NCBI GenBank assembly: GCA_964036665.1
Contig: CAXIYB010000001.1
Location: forward strand, 1-64,000
Origin: Gordius sp. MW1
Taxonomy: Eukaryota; Nematomorpha; Gordioida; Gordea; Gordiidae
Length of the DNA: 64,000 bases
Reading direction: 5' to 3'
Shown here piece after piece: positions 12,764 to 24,865 of the stretch (the first letter of the stretch is position 1; each line of letters starts with the position of its first letter). Position numbers and translations under genes: made by a program. The notes under the pieces were generated by a model. It had not been told where the DNA came from, did not search any database, and saw only the letters and a list, made by a program, of their open reading frames with translations.

Positions 12764-13366
12764 GTAGCCAGCGGACGGCCAAAAAGTCATATTATCAACA
12801 GAATACTCTCACGGATTCAAACTTGTTGCCTCCTGACGGACAACGGACGGTCCGTCGTCCCTCCGTTGTCCGTCCGTCCTCCCTCCGTCGTCTCTCCGTC
12901 GTCCGTCCGTCGTCCCTCCGTCGTCCGTCCGTCGTCCCTCCGTCGTCCCTCCGTCGTCCCTCCGTCGTCCCTCCGTGCTATGCAATTTATTAAATTTTTT
13001 TTATCAAAAAATATTTTTTTCGACCTCAAATTTTTTTCCATTTTTTTGTTCAACCATATAGGCCTCATGAAAATTTTTGATATCAGAAGTGAATTCCGTA
13101 AAAAAAATTTTTTTGATCAGAAAATATTTTTTCGACCTCAAAATTTTTTCAATTTTTTTGTAACACCATATAGGCCTCATGAAAATTTTCGATATCAGAG
13201 GTGAATTCCGAAAAAAAAAAATTTTTCGACTTGAAAATTTTTTAAATTTTTTTGTTCAACCATATAGGCTTCGTGAAAATTTCAGCGGACGGCTAAAAAG
13301 TCATATTATCAATGTTATTAACAAGAACAGAATACTCTCCGGGATTCAAACTTGTAGCCTCCTGAT
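12764..13366. repeat. C-island, copy 1 (603 bp, 11 inverted units)
   Basis: Composite island. Direct repeat D1 is at 12769-12836 and D2 at 13283-13365; they are alike except that D2 has 15 extra bases and a few substitutions. After D1 comes a short stretch of + satellite, then at 12852-12972 eleven units of the satellite in inverted orientation (mostly CCGTCGTCCCT). From 12973 to 13282 lie three diverged AT-rich monomers whose CGACCTCAAA/CGACTTGAAA motif starts at 13021, 13133 and 13227 (spacings 112 and 94); each of the first two contains CATATAGGCCTCATGAAAAT. Reading frames through the AT monomers are low-complexity (Lys, Phe, Asn) and I do not regard them as genes. Confidence 0.92.
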
Positions 13367-14018
13367 GGACAACGGACGGACAACGGAAGGACATCAGACG
13401 GACAAGGGACGGACAACGGACGGACAACGGAAGGACATCAGACGGACAACGGACGGACAACGGAAGGACATCAGATGGACAAGGGACGGACAAGGGATGG
13501 ACAACGGAAGGACATCAGACGGACAACGGACGGACAACGGAAGGACAACAACGGACAACGGACGGACAACGGAAGGACAACGGAAGGACAACGGGCGGAC
13601 AACGAACGGACAACAAACGGACAACGGACAGACAACAAAAGGACATCTGACGGACAACGGAAGGACAACGGACGGACAACGGACGGACAACGGAAGGACA
13701 ACGGACGGACATCAGACGGACAACGGAAGGACAACGGACGGACAACGGACGGACAACGGAAGGACAACGGAAGGACAACGAACGGACAACGAACGGACAA
13801 CGGACAGACAACAAAAGGACATCTGACGGACAACGGAAGGACAACGGACGGACAACGGAAGGACAACGGAAGGACAACGGGCGGACAACGGACGGACAAC
13901 GGAAGGACATCAGACGGACAACGAACGGACAACGGAAGGACAACAAAAGGACATCAGACGGACAACGAACGGACAACGAACGGACAACGAACGGACGGAC
14001 AACGGACGGACAACGGGC
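13367..14018 (+). repeat. 11-bp satellite, segment S3 (left block)
   Basis: Satellite between a C-island and hAT-L copy 1. It carries the left-block marker GGACATCTGACGG twice (near 13638 and 13818) and, just before the transposon, an out-of-phase 15-bp unit GAACGGACGGACAAC. Its last 8 bases (14011-14018, CAACGGGC) form the left half of the transposon target duplication. Confidence 0.95.
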
Positions 14019-14212
14019 CAGGGTTTCTTTCAGAAAAAATGCTCCGGGGGGGTATTTTCAACTTCCGGGGGGGTAAAAATTTTTTTAATTGCTAAACCAT
14101 TTTGTATAATATTTACTAATTTTTATTGGTGATATAAGTGATATATAAATTGATACATACACGCATAATCATTAAATAAATACATGTAATATTTTAACGG
14201 GCAAGTGTTCTT

Positions 14213-14389
14213 TTAAGAAAGTAACCGAATACTTCTTTGTTTTTTAAAGGCGTACTCCTTCATCGCCATATCTAGATATTCTTCAGTAGGAAGGTCAGCC
14301 CCTTCTATAGATATTCTCATACAGTGGTCTAAAGATATCTCCCCTAGCCTGTTTCTTAATGCAACCATAATTCGGTTCATTGCACTAAA
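14213..14389 (-). pseudogene. hAT transposase C-terminal dimerisation-domain remnant (copy 1)
   Basis: On the minus strand 58 codons plus stop read FSAMNRIMVALRNRLG, then EISLDHCMRISIEGADLP and a Lys/Glu-rich tail ending SIRLLS. The FS-x-M-x-x-I...LR-x-x-L arrangement is typical of the hAT C-terminal dimerisation region, which pairs transposase subunits; a following 'MRISIEG' is common in animal hAT-derived proteins. The frame is open from a TGA about 45 bases upstream of the FS motif. A pyrimidine stretch and TTTAG precede the domain, and an AG/GTAAAG lies 51 bases farther upstream, so this may be a last exon after a very short intron. The rest of the transposase is missing, so this is a fossil. 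Confidence 0.78.
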
Positions 14390-14485
14390 GTAAGGGATAA
14401 AACAAGAGTTTTTCTTAATTCAGTCCCATCTTTACCTATTACAAACAAACATATTCATGCCTTATTTATTATTTTATATAAACAC

Positions 14486-14950
14486 AAATACCCATAGTAT
14501 TCCCCAAACATATCTTCTCGCCTATTTCTAAATCAAAATCAAATAGATAAAAAAGATATTTTATCTATATCAGAATTTAAATGCATGACAGATAATTATC
14601 ATTAGTTATAAACATTATTTTGTGTGTATAAATGTAAATACCATCTTTTTTATTTTGACAATCTATGGAATAAACCAGTTTCTCCACAGAATTATCCTCA
14701 CCTTTTCATAATACATAATTGATTAGACAAAAAAGATCTTTTTTATATGCTTGCAAGCAAATTATAATTAGTTAATATACATTTAAAATGACCAATATTT
14801 TGTTAGTAATATAAATATAAATACCATCCTTTTCATTATAACATTGAATGGAACAAACCAGAGTTTTTTCTACAGAACAATTATTCATATCTTCACCTGT
14901 TGCATAATTAAAATTATTCCAAATTAAATCATATTTACCATCCTTTTTAT
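14486..14950 (-). repeat. Diverged internal repeats within hAT-L copy 1
   Basis: The motif ATACCATCYTTTTYATT recurs at about 14637, 14820 and, as TTACCATCCTTTTTATT, at 14934; a weaker relative begins near 14486. Each is followed on the + strand by AATGGAA/TATGGAA, then AAACCAG, CTACAGAA/CCACAGAA and CTTCACCT/CCTCACCT. The second and third units also agree at the amino-acid level on the minus strand. The same arrangement is present in every complete hAT-L copy. Confidence 0.65.
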
Positions 14951-15008
14951 TAGACTTTTCCTTTTTACTAAAGTAGTGTAAAAGAGTACTTTTATATTTA
15001 CCAGACAT
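14772..15008 (-). pseudogene. 78-codon frame, putative hAT-L transposase N-terminal fragment (copy 1)
   Basis: An ATG-initiated minus-strand frame inside hAT-L. It begins with a Lys-rich head; residues 6-13 (KSTLLHYF) resemble a degenerate PCNA-binding box, a motif frequent at the start of hAT and related transposases. Residues 38-66 (GEDMNN to GIYIY) are matched by a diverged second copy about 183 bp farther left (a minus-strand frame reading GEDNSVEKLVYSIDC then KKDGIYIY), so the segment is part of an internal repeat. CAACAG/GTGAAG at codons 36-40 looks like a splice donor, so the true first exon may end there. No zinc finger or catalytic residues are visible. The alternative is an unrelated AT-rich chance frame; its conservation reflects recent copying and is not evidence of selection. 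Confidence 0.45.
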
Positions 15009-15447
15009 CTATCTGCAATTCAAAAAAAACATAGAATGTATTATTTATAATAATTCTTTTTAAGTTTATAAGTAAGATAGTGATTTAATAATTCTAAAAG
15101 CATTTATTTATGTTTAGTTACCTATTGATATATTAAAGATAATTTGTAACTTTCAAGATTGTAAATTTACGGTTCACAGATGTTAAAAAATGATGTCTAT
15201 GAATAATTTCCACCTGATCTGTAAAAAAATTTAATTTCGCCAATTTTATATTTTTTATTGACAAATTAAAATAATTTATTGAATTTCAATTTTAGCCTAA
15301 GCCTATTATTAATATAATTTATGACTTCATGGTGGAACCTCAGTTCATGTTCATGCTTCCTTCAATCAAAACTCTCCGGGGGGGGGGGTATTTGAAACTC
15401 CACGGGGAGGTATTACCCCCCCGGGCTCCCCCCTGAAAGAAACCCTG

Positions 15448-16808
15448 CAACGGGCGGACAACGGACGGACAACGGACGGACAACGGACGGACAACGGACG
15501 GACAACGGACATACAACGGGCGGACAACGTGCGGACAACGGAAGGACAACGGGCGGACAACGGACGGACAACGGAAGGACATCAGACGGACAACGGACGG
15601 ACAACGGAAGGACAACAAAAGGACATCAGACGGACAACGAACGGACAACGAACGGACAACGAACGGACAACGAACGGACAACGAACGGACAACGAACGGA
15701 CAACGAACGGACAACGGACAGACAACAAAAGGACATCACGGCGGTCAACGGACGTACAACGAACGGACAACGGGCGGACAACGGACGGACAACGGGCGGA
15801 CAACGGACGGACAACGGACGGACAACGAACGGACAACGAACGGATCACGGAAGGACAGGGAAGGACAACGGACGGACAACGGGCGGACTACGGAAGGACA
15901 ACGGGCGGACAACAAAAGGACATCAGACGGACAACGGACGGACAACGAACGGACAACGGACGGACAACGGGCGGACAACAAAAGGACATCAGACGGACAA
16001 CGGACGGACAACGGGCGGACAAAGGACGGACAACGGACGGACAACGGACATACAACGGGCGGACAACGAAAGGACAACGAACGGACAACGAACGGACAAC
16101 GAACGGACAACGGACGGACAACAAAAGGACATCAGACGGACAAGGGACGGACAACGGACGGACAACGGACGGACAACAAAAGGACATCAGACGGACAACG
16201 GACGGACAACGGAAGGACAACGGACGGACAACGGAAGGACAACGGACGGACAACGGACGGACAACGGACGGACAACGGACGGACAACGGACGGACAACGG
16301 AAGGACATCAGACGGACAACGGACGGACAACGGAAGGACAACGGGCGGACAACGGACGGACAACGGACGGACAACGGAAGGACATCAGACGGACAAGGGA
16401 CGGACAACGGACGGACAACGGAAGGACATCAGACGGACAAGGGACGGACAACGGATGGACAACGGAAGGACATCAGACGGACAACGGACGGACAACGGAA
16501 GGACAACAAAAGGACATCAGACGGACAACGGACGGACAACGGACGGACAACGGAAGGACAACGGACGGACAACGGAAGGACAACGGACGGACAACGGAAG
16601 GACAACGGACGGACAACGGAAGGACAACGGGCGGACAACGGACGGACAACGGACGGACAACGGAAGGACATCAGACGGACAACGGACGGACAACGGAAGG
16701 ACAACGGAAGAACAACGGAAGGACAACGAACGGACAACGAACGGACAAAGGACGGACAACGGACGGACAACAGACGGACAACGGGCGGACAACGGACGGA
16801 CAACGGAC
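15448..16808 (+). repeat. 11-bp satellite, segment S4 (right block)
   Basis: Starts with the right half of the hAT-L duplication. The right-block marker near 15738 is altered to ACGGCGGTCAACGG, where other copies read ACACGGTCAACGG. The rare GGATCACGGAAGG follows near 15843. The segment corresponds to the one starting at 29087 at an offset of about 13,780 near its right end, and it lacks the internal 164-bp duplication seen there. Confidence 0.95.
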
Positions 16809-17455
16809 GTAGCCAGCGGACGGCCAAAAAGTCATATTATCAACAGAATACTCTCACGGATTCAAACTTGTTGCCTCCTGACGGACAACGGACGGTCCGT
16901 CGTCCCTCCGTTGTCCGTCCGTCCTCCCTCCGTCGTCTCTCCGTCGTCCGTCCGTCGTTCCTCCGTCGTCCGTCCGTCGTCCCTCCGTCGTCCCTCCGTC
17001 GTCCCTCCGTCGTCCCTCCGTCGTCCCTCCGTCGTCCCTCCGTCGTCCCTCCGTCGTCCCTCCGTGCTATGCAATTTATTAAATTTTTTTTATCAAAAAA
17101 TATTTTTTTCGACCTCAAATTTTTTTCCATTTTTTTGTTCAACCATATAGGCCTCATGAAAATTTTTGATATCAGAAGTGAATTCCGTAAAAAAAATTTT
17201 TTTGATCAGAAAATATTTTTTCGACCTCAAAATTTTTTCAATTTTTTTGTAACACCATATAGGCCTCATGAAAATTTTCGATATCAGAGGTGAATTCCGA
17301 AAAAAAAAAATTTTTCGACTTGAAAATTTTTTAAATTTTTTTGTTCAACCATATAGGCTTCGTGAAAATTTCAGCGGACGGCTAAAAAGTCATATTATCA
17401 ATGTTATTAACAAGAACAGAATACTCTCCGGGATTCAAACTTGTAGCCTCCTGAT
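16809..17455. repeat. C-island, copy 2 (647 bp, 15 inverted units)
   Basis: Same order as copy 1: D1, short + satellite, inverted 11-mers at 16897-17061 (15 units, the sixth reading CCGTCGTTCCT), three AT-rich monomers, D2. It pairs with the island at 30589 at an offset of exactly 13,780 and has the same length. The 44-bp excess over copy 1 equals four inverted units. Confidence 0.92.
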
Positions 17456-20400
17456 GGACAACGGACGGACAACGGAAGGACATCAGACGGACAAGGGACG
17501 GACAACGGACGGACAACGGAAGGACATCAGACGGACAACGGACGGACAACGGAAGGACATCAGATGGACAAGGGACGGACAACGGATGGACAACGGAAGG
17601 ACATCAGACGGACAACGGACGGACAACGGAAGGACAACAAAAGGACATCAGACGGACAACGGACGGACAACAAAAGGACATCAGACGGACAACGGACGGA
17701 CAACGGAAGGACAACGGACGGACAACGGAAGGACAACGGAAGGACAACGGGCGGACAACGAACGGACAACGAACGGACAACGGACGGACAACGGAAGGAC
17801 AACGGACGGACAACGGAAGGACAACGGAAGGACAACGGGCGGACAACGGACGGACGACGGAAGGACAACGGGCGGACATCAGACGGACAACGGACGGACA
17901 ACGGAAGGACAACAAAAGGACATCAGACGGACAACGAACGGACAACGAACGGACAACGAACGGACAACGAACGGACAACGGACAGACAACAAAAGGACAT
18001 CAGACGGACAACGGACGGACAACGAACGGACAACGGACGGACAACGGACGGACAACGGACGGACCACAAAATGACATCAGACGGACAACGGACGGACAAC
18101 GGAAGGACAACGGAAGGACAACGGAAGGACAACGGAAGGACAACGGACGGACAACGGACGGACAACGGACGGACAACGGAAGGACAACGGAAGGACAACG
18201 GGCGGACAACGAACGGACAACAAACGGACAACGGACAGACAACAAAAGGACATCTGACGGACAACGGAAGGACAACGGACGGACAACGGACGGACAACGG
18301 AAGGACAACGGACGGACATCAGACGGACAACGGAAGGACAACGGACGGACAACGGACGGACAACGGAAGGACAACGGAAGGACAACGAACGGACAACGAA
18401 CGGACAACGGACAGACAACAAAAGGACATCTGACGGACAACGGAAGGACAACGGACGGACAACGGAAGGACAACGGACGGACAACGGGCGGACAACGGAC
18501 GGACAACGGAAGGACATCAGACGGACAACGGACGGACAACGGAAGGACAACAGAAGGACAACAAAAGGACATCAGACGGACAACGAACGGACAACGAACG
18601 GACAACGAACGGACAACGAACGGACAACGAACGGACAACGGACGGACAACGGAAGGACAACGGACGGACAACGGAAGGACAACGGACGGACAACGGAAGG
18701 ACAACGGACGGACAACGGACGGACAACGGAAGGACATCAGACGGACAAGGGACGGACAACGGACGGACAACGGACAGACAACAAAATGACATCAGACGGA
18801 CAACGGACGGACAACGGACGGACAATGGGCGGACAACGGAAGGACAACGGGCGGACAATGGGCGGACAACGGAAGGACAACGGGCGGACAACGGACGGAC
18901 AACGGACGGACAACGGGCGGACAACGGGCGGACAACGGAAGGACAACGGAAGGACAACGGACGGACAACGGACGGACAACGGAAGGACAACGGGCGGACA
19001 ACGGAAGGACATCAGACGGACAACGGACGGACAACGGACGGACAACGGAAGGACAACGGACGGACAACGGACGGACAACGGAAGGACAACGGACGGACAA
19101 CGGAAGGACAACGGAAGGACAACGGGCGGACAACGGACGGACAACGGAAGGACAACGGGCGGACATCAGACGGACAACGAACGGACAACGAACGGACAAC
19201 GAACGGACAACAAAAGGACATCAGACGGACAAGGGACGGACAAAGAACGGACAACGGACGGACAACAAAAGGACATCAGACGGACAACGGACGGACAACG
19301 GAAGGACAACGGAAGGACAACGGGCGGACAACGGACGGACAACGGACGGACAACGGAAGGACAACGGAAGGACAACGGGCCGACAACGGACGGACAACGG
19401 ACGGACAACGGGCGGACAACGGACGGACAACGGAAGGACATCAGACGGACAACGGACGGACAACGGAAGGACAACAGAAGGACAACGGGCGGACAACGGA
19501 CGGACAACGAACGGACAACGGACCGACAACAAAAGGACATCAGACGGACAACAAAAGGACATCAGACGGACAACGGACGGACAACGGAAGGACAACGGAC
19601 GGACAACGGAAGGACAACGGAAGGACAACGGGCGGACAACGAACGGACAACGGACGGACAACGGAAGGACATCAGAGGGACAACGGACGGACAACGGAAG
19701 GACAACGGACGGACAACGGAAGGACAACGGACGGACAACGGACGGACAACGGAAGGACAACGGACGGACAACGGACGGACAACGGAAGGACATCAGACGG
19801 ACAACGGACGGACAACGGAAGGACAACAAAAGGACATCAGACGGACAACGGACGGACAACAAAAGGACATCAGACGGACAACGGACGGACAACGGAAGGA
19901 CAACGGACGGACAACGGAAGGACAACGGGCGGACAACGGACGGACAACGGACGGACAACGGAAGGACATCAGAGGGACAACGGACGGACAACGGAAGGAC
20001 AACGGAAGGACATCAGACGGACAACGGACGGACAACGGAAGGACAACGGGCGGACAACGGACGGACAACGGACGGACAACGGGCGGACAACGGACGGACA
20101 ACAAAAGGACATCAGACGGACAACGGACGGACAACGAACGGACAACGGAAGGACAACGGAAGGACAACGGACGGACAACGGACGGACAACGGAAGGACAA
20201 CGGGCGGACAACGGACGGACAACGGACGGACAACGGACGGACAACGGAAGGACATCAGAGGGACAACGGACGGACAACGGAAGGACAACGGGCGGACAAC
20301 GGACGGACAACGGACGGACAACGGAATGACATCAGACGGACAACTGACGGACTACGGAAGGACAACGGAAGGACAACGGGCGGACAACGGACGGACAACG

Positions 20401-23400
20401 GACGGACAACGGAAGGACATCAGACGGACAAGGGACGGACAACGGATGGACAACGGAAGGACATCAGACGGACAACGGACGGACAACGAACGGACAACGA
20501 ACGGACAACGAACGGACAACGGACAGACAACAAAAGGACATCAGACGGACAACGGACGGACAACGAACGGACAACGGACGGACAACGAACGGACAACGGA
20601 CGGACAACGGACGGACAACAAAATGACATCAGACGGACAACGGACGGACAACGGACAGACAACAAAATGACATCAGACGGACAACGGACGGACAACGGAA
20701 GCACAACGGAAGGACAACGGAAGGACAACGGAAGGACATCAGACGGACAAGGGACGGACAACGGACGGACAACAAAATGACATCAGACGGACAACGAACG
20801 GACAACGGACAGACAACAAAATGACATCAGACGGACAACGGACGGACAACGGAAGGACAACGGAAGGACAACGGAAGGACATCAGACGGACAAGGGACGG
20901 ACAACGGACGGACAACGGAAGGACATCAGACGGACAAGGGAGGGACAACGGATGGACAACGGAAGGACATCAGACGGACAACGGACGGACAACGGAAGGA
21001 CAACAAAAGGACATCAGACGGACAACGGACGGACAACGGACGGACAACGGAAGGACAACGGACGGACTACGGAAGGACAACGGAAGGACAACGGGCGGAC
21101 AACGGACGGACAACGGACGGACAACGGAAGGACAACGGACGGACAACGGAAGGACATCAGACGGACAACGGACGGACAACGGACGGACAACGGAAGGACA
21201 ACGGAAGGACAACGGGCGGACAACGGACGGACAACGGAAGGACAACGGGCGGACATCAGACGGACAACGGACGGACAACGGAAGGACAACGGAAGGACAA
21301 CGGAAGGACAACGGGCGGACAACGGACGGACAACAAAAGGACAACGGACGGACAACGAACGGACAACGAACGGACAACGGACGGACAACGGACAGACAAC
21401 AAAATGACATCAGACGGACAACGGACGGACAACGGAAGGACAACGGAAGGACAACGGAAGGACAACGGAAGGACATCAGACGGACAAGGGACGGACAACG
21501 GACGGACAACGGAAGGACATCAGACGGACAAGGGACGGACAACGGATGGACAACGGAAGGACATCAGACGGACAACGGACGGACAACGGAAGGACAACGG
21601 AAGGACAACGGAAGGACAACGGAAGGACATCAGACGGACAAGGGACGGACAACGGACGGACAACGGAAGGACATCAGACGGACAAGGGACGGACAACAGA
21701 TGGACAACGGAAGGACATCAGACGGACAACGGACGGACAACGAACGGACAACGAACGGACAACGAACGGACAACGGACAGACAACAAAAGGACATCAGAC
21801 GGACAACGGACGGACAACGAACGGACAACGGACGGACAACGAACGGACAACGGACGGACAACGGACGGACAACAAAATGACATCAGACGGACAACGGACG
21901 GACAACGGACAGACAACAAAATGACATCAGACGGACAACGGACGGACAACGGAAGGACAACGGAAGGACAACGGAAGGACAACGGAAGGACATCAGACGG
22001 ACAAGGGACGGACAACGGACGGACAACAAAATGACATCAGACGGACAACGAACGGACAACGGACAGACAACAAAATGACATCAGACGGACAACGGACGGA
22101 CAACGGACGGACAACGGAAGGACAACGGAAGGACAACGGAAGGACAACGGAAGGACATCAGACGGACAAGGGACGGACAACGGACGGACAACGGAAGGAC
22201 ATCAGACGGACAAGGGACGGACAACGGATGGACAACGGAAGGACATCAGACGGACAACGGACGGACAACGGAAGGACAACGGAAGGACAACGGAAGGACA
22301 ACGGAAGGACAACGGAAGGACAACGGGCGGACAACGGACGGACAACGGAAGGACATCAGACGGACAACGAACGGACAACGGAAGGACAACGAACGGACAA
22401 CGGACGGACAACGGGCGGACAACGGACGGACAACGGACGGACAACGGAAGGACAACAGACGGACAACGGAAGGACAACGGGCGGACAACGGACGGACAAC
22501 GGACGGACAACGGAAGGACATCAGACGGACAACGAACGGACAACGGAAGGACAACGAACGGACAACGGACGGACAACGGGCGGACAACGGACGGACAACG
22601 GACGGACAACGGACGGACAACGGAAGGACAACGGAAGGACAACGGGCGGACAACGGACGGACAACGGACGGACAACGGAAGGACAACGGAAGGACATCAG
22701 ACGGACAACGGACGGACAACGGAAGGACAACGGACAGACAACAAAATGACATCTGACGGACAACGGACGGACAACGGAAGGACAACGGAAGGACAACGGA
22801 AGGACAACGGAAGGACATCAGACGGACAAGGGACGGACAACGGACGGACAACGGAAGGACATCAGACGGACAAGGGACGGACAACGGATGGACAACGGAA
22901 GGACATCAGATGGACAACGGACGGACAACGGAAGGACAACAAAATGACATCAGACGGACAACGGACGGACAACGGAAGGACAACGGACGGACAACGGAAG
23001 GACAACGGAAGGACAACGGGCGGACAACGGACGGACAACGGAAGGACAACGGGCGGACATCAGACGGACAACGGACGGACAACGGAAGGACAACAAACTA
23101 CATCAGACGGACAACGAACGGACAACGAACGGACAACGAACGGACAACGGGCGGACAACGGAGGGACAACGGACGGACAACGGACGGACAACAAAAGGAC
23201 ATCAAACGGACAACGGACGGACAACGGAAGGACAACGGACGGACAACGGAAGGACAACGGGCGGACAACGGACGGACAACGGACGGACAACGGACGGACA
23301 ACGGGCGGACAACGAAAGGACAACGGACGGACAACGGAAGGACAACGGAAGGACAACGGGCGGACAACGGACGGACAACGGACGGACAACGGACGGACAA

Positions 23401-24429
23401 CGGACGGACAACGGGCGGACAACGAAAGGACAACGGACGGACAACGAACGGACAACGGGCGGACAACGGAAGGACAACGCAAGGACAACGGACGGACAAC
23501 GGACGGACAACAAAAGGACATCAAACGGACAACGGACGGACAACGGAAGGACAACAAAAGGACATCAGACGGACAACGAACGGACAACGAACGGACAACG
23601 AACGGACAACGAACGGACAACGGATAGACAACAAAAGGACATCAGACGGACAACGGACGGACAACAAACGGACAACGGACGGACAACGGACGGACAACAA
23701 AATGACATCAGACGCACAACGGACGGACAACGGAAGGACAACGGAAGGACAACGGAAGGACAACGGACGGACAACGGACGGACAACGAACGGACAACGAA
23801 CGGACAACGGACAGACAACAAAAGGACATCTGACGGACAACGGAAGGACAACGGGCGGACAACGGACGGACAACGGACGGACAACGGAAGGACATCAGAC
23901 GGACAAGGGACGGACAACGCACGGACAACGGAAGGACATCAGACGGACAACCGACGGACAACGAACGGACAACGGAAGCACAACGGAATGACAACGGGCG
24001 GACAACGGACGGACAACGGAAGCACATCAGACGGACAACGGACGGACAACGGAAGGACAACAAACGGACAACGAACGGACAACGAACGGACAACGGGCGG
24101 ACAACGGAAGGACAACGGAAGGACAACGGACGGACAACGGACGGACAACAAAAGGACATCAAACGGACAACGGACGGACAACGGAAGGACAACGGACGGA
24201 CAACGGAAGGACAACGGAAGGACAACGGGCGGACAACGGACGGACAACGGACGGACAACGGGCGGACAACTAAAGGACAACGGACGGACAACGGACGGAC
24301 AACGGACGGACAATGGGCGGACAACGGAAGGACAACGGGCGGACAACGGACGGACAACGGGCGGACAACGGGCGGACAACGGAAGGACAACGGAAGGACA
24401 ACGGACGGACAACAAAAGGACATCAGACG
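17456..24429 (+). repeat. 11-bp satellite, segment S5 (left block, alpha II and 13.8-kb copy)
   Basis: Nearly 7 kb of continuous satellite. The first kilobase is left-block material with GGACATCTGACGG markers near 18250 and 18425. From about 18526 it follows block alpha, and from about 20655 it follows the 3927-10648 region, but with only one copy of the 2,958-bp unit. Offsets to the first region are 16,728 up to about 22.7 kb (equal to 13,770 against the right tandem copy) and 13,781 after one added 11-mer near 23390. The 10-mer AAACTACATC is at 23095. Confidence 0.95.
18526..20654 (+). repeat. Satellite block alpha, copy II
   Basis: Second copy of the block at 1798-3926. It keeps the ATGGGCGG, AGAGGGACAAC and AACTGACGGACTACGG markers in order. 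Its leftward similarity to the copy near 59.3 kb extends to about 18478, farther than its similarity to copy I, so copies II and III share the more recent left boundary. Confidence 0.8.
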
Positions 24430-24865
24430 TCTGCAATTCAAAAAAAACATAGAATGTATTATTTATAATAATTCTTTTTAAGTTTATAAGTAAGATAGTG
24501 ATTTAATAATTCTAAAAGCATTTATTTATGTTTAGTTACCTATTGATATATTAAAGATAATTTGTAACTTTCAAGATTGTAAATTTACGGTTCACAGATG
24601 TTAAAAAATGATGTCTATGAATAATTTCCACCTGATCTGTAAAAAAATTTAATTTCGCCAATTTTATATTTTTTATTGACAAATTAAAATAATTTATTGA
24701 ATTTCAATTTTAGCCTAAGCCTATTATTAATATAATTTATGACTTCATGGTGGAACCTCAGTTCATGTTCATGCTTCCTTCAATCAAAACTCTCCGGGGG
24801 GGGGGGTATTTGAAACTCCCCGGGGAGGTATTACCCCCCCGGGCTCCCCCCTGAAAGAAACCCTG
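24430..24865 (-). mobile_element. hAT-L right-end fragment (436 bp), copy s2
   Basis: Same breakpoint as the fragment at 10649 (satellite ACATCAGACG joined to TCTGCAATTC) and the same CTCCCCGGGGAG palindrome, so both descend from one truncation carried by the 13.8-kb duplication. Here the right flank keeps the intact CAACGGGC, so the AAACGGGC of the first fragment is a later change. An 11-base G run is present. Confidence 0.88.

Larger units (their letters stand above)
14019..15447 (-). mobile_element. hAT-L transposon, copy 1 (1,429 bp, non-autonomous)
   Basis: Both ends are visible: CAGGGTTTCTTTCAG at 14019-14033 and its exact reverse complement at 15433-15447. The 8-bp direct repeat CAACGGGC flanks it at 14011-14018 and 15448-15455. 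An 8-bp duplication, termini starting CAG, and the C-terminal domain remnant inside (14213-14389, minus strand) are the hallmarks of the hAT superfamily. Both ends carry G-rich subterminal tracts (CCGGGGGGGTA at about 14043 and 14064; an 11-base G run at 15378-15388). The element is oriented minus: the putative N-terminal frame is at 14772-15008 and the C-terminal remnant near the left end. The catalytic core and the zinc-finger region are absent or unrecognisable, so it cannot move on its own. The interior is about three-quarters A+T. Confidence 0.93.

Noticed and set aside
12785..12836. tRNA gene
   Set aside because: Only a B-box-like stretch is present; the arms around it do not pair and no A-box, anticodon arm or acceptor stem can be drawn.
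13179..13366. Frames starting MKIFDIRGEFRKKK over the AT monomers of C-islands
   Set aside because: They run from low-complexity A/T tracts into satellite, exist in shifted forms in each monomer, and have no recognisable domain.
12764..13366. C-island as an LTR element, because of the direct repeats at its ends
   Set aside because: The repeats are only 68 and 83 bp, lack TG...CA ends, enclose satellite and AT monomers with no retroviral coding, and show no short target duplication.
14881..15010. Host gene for the 78-codon frame
   Set aside because: It lies wholly inside the transposon, is present in all seven complete copies, and has no flanking gene structure.
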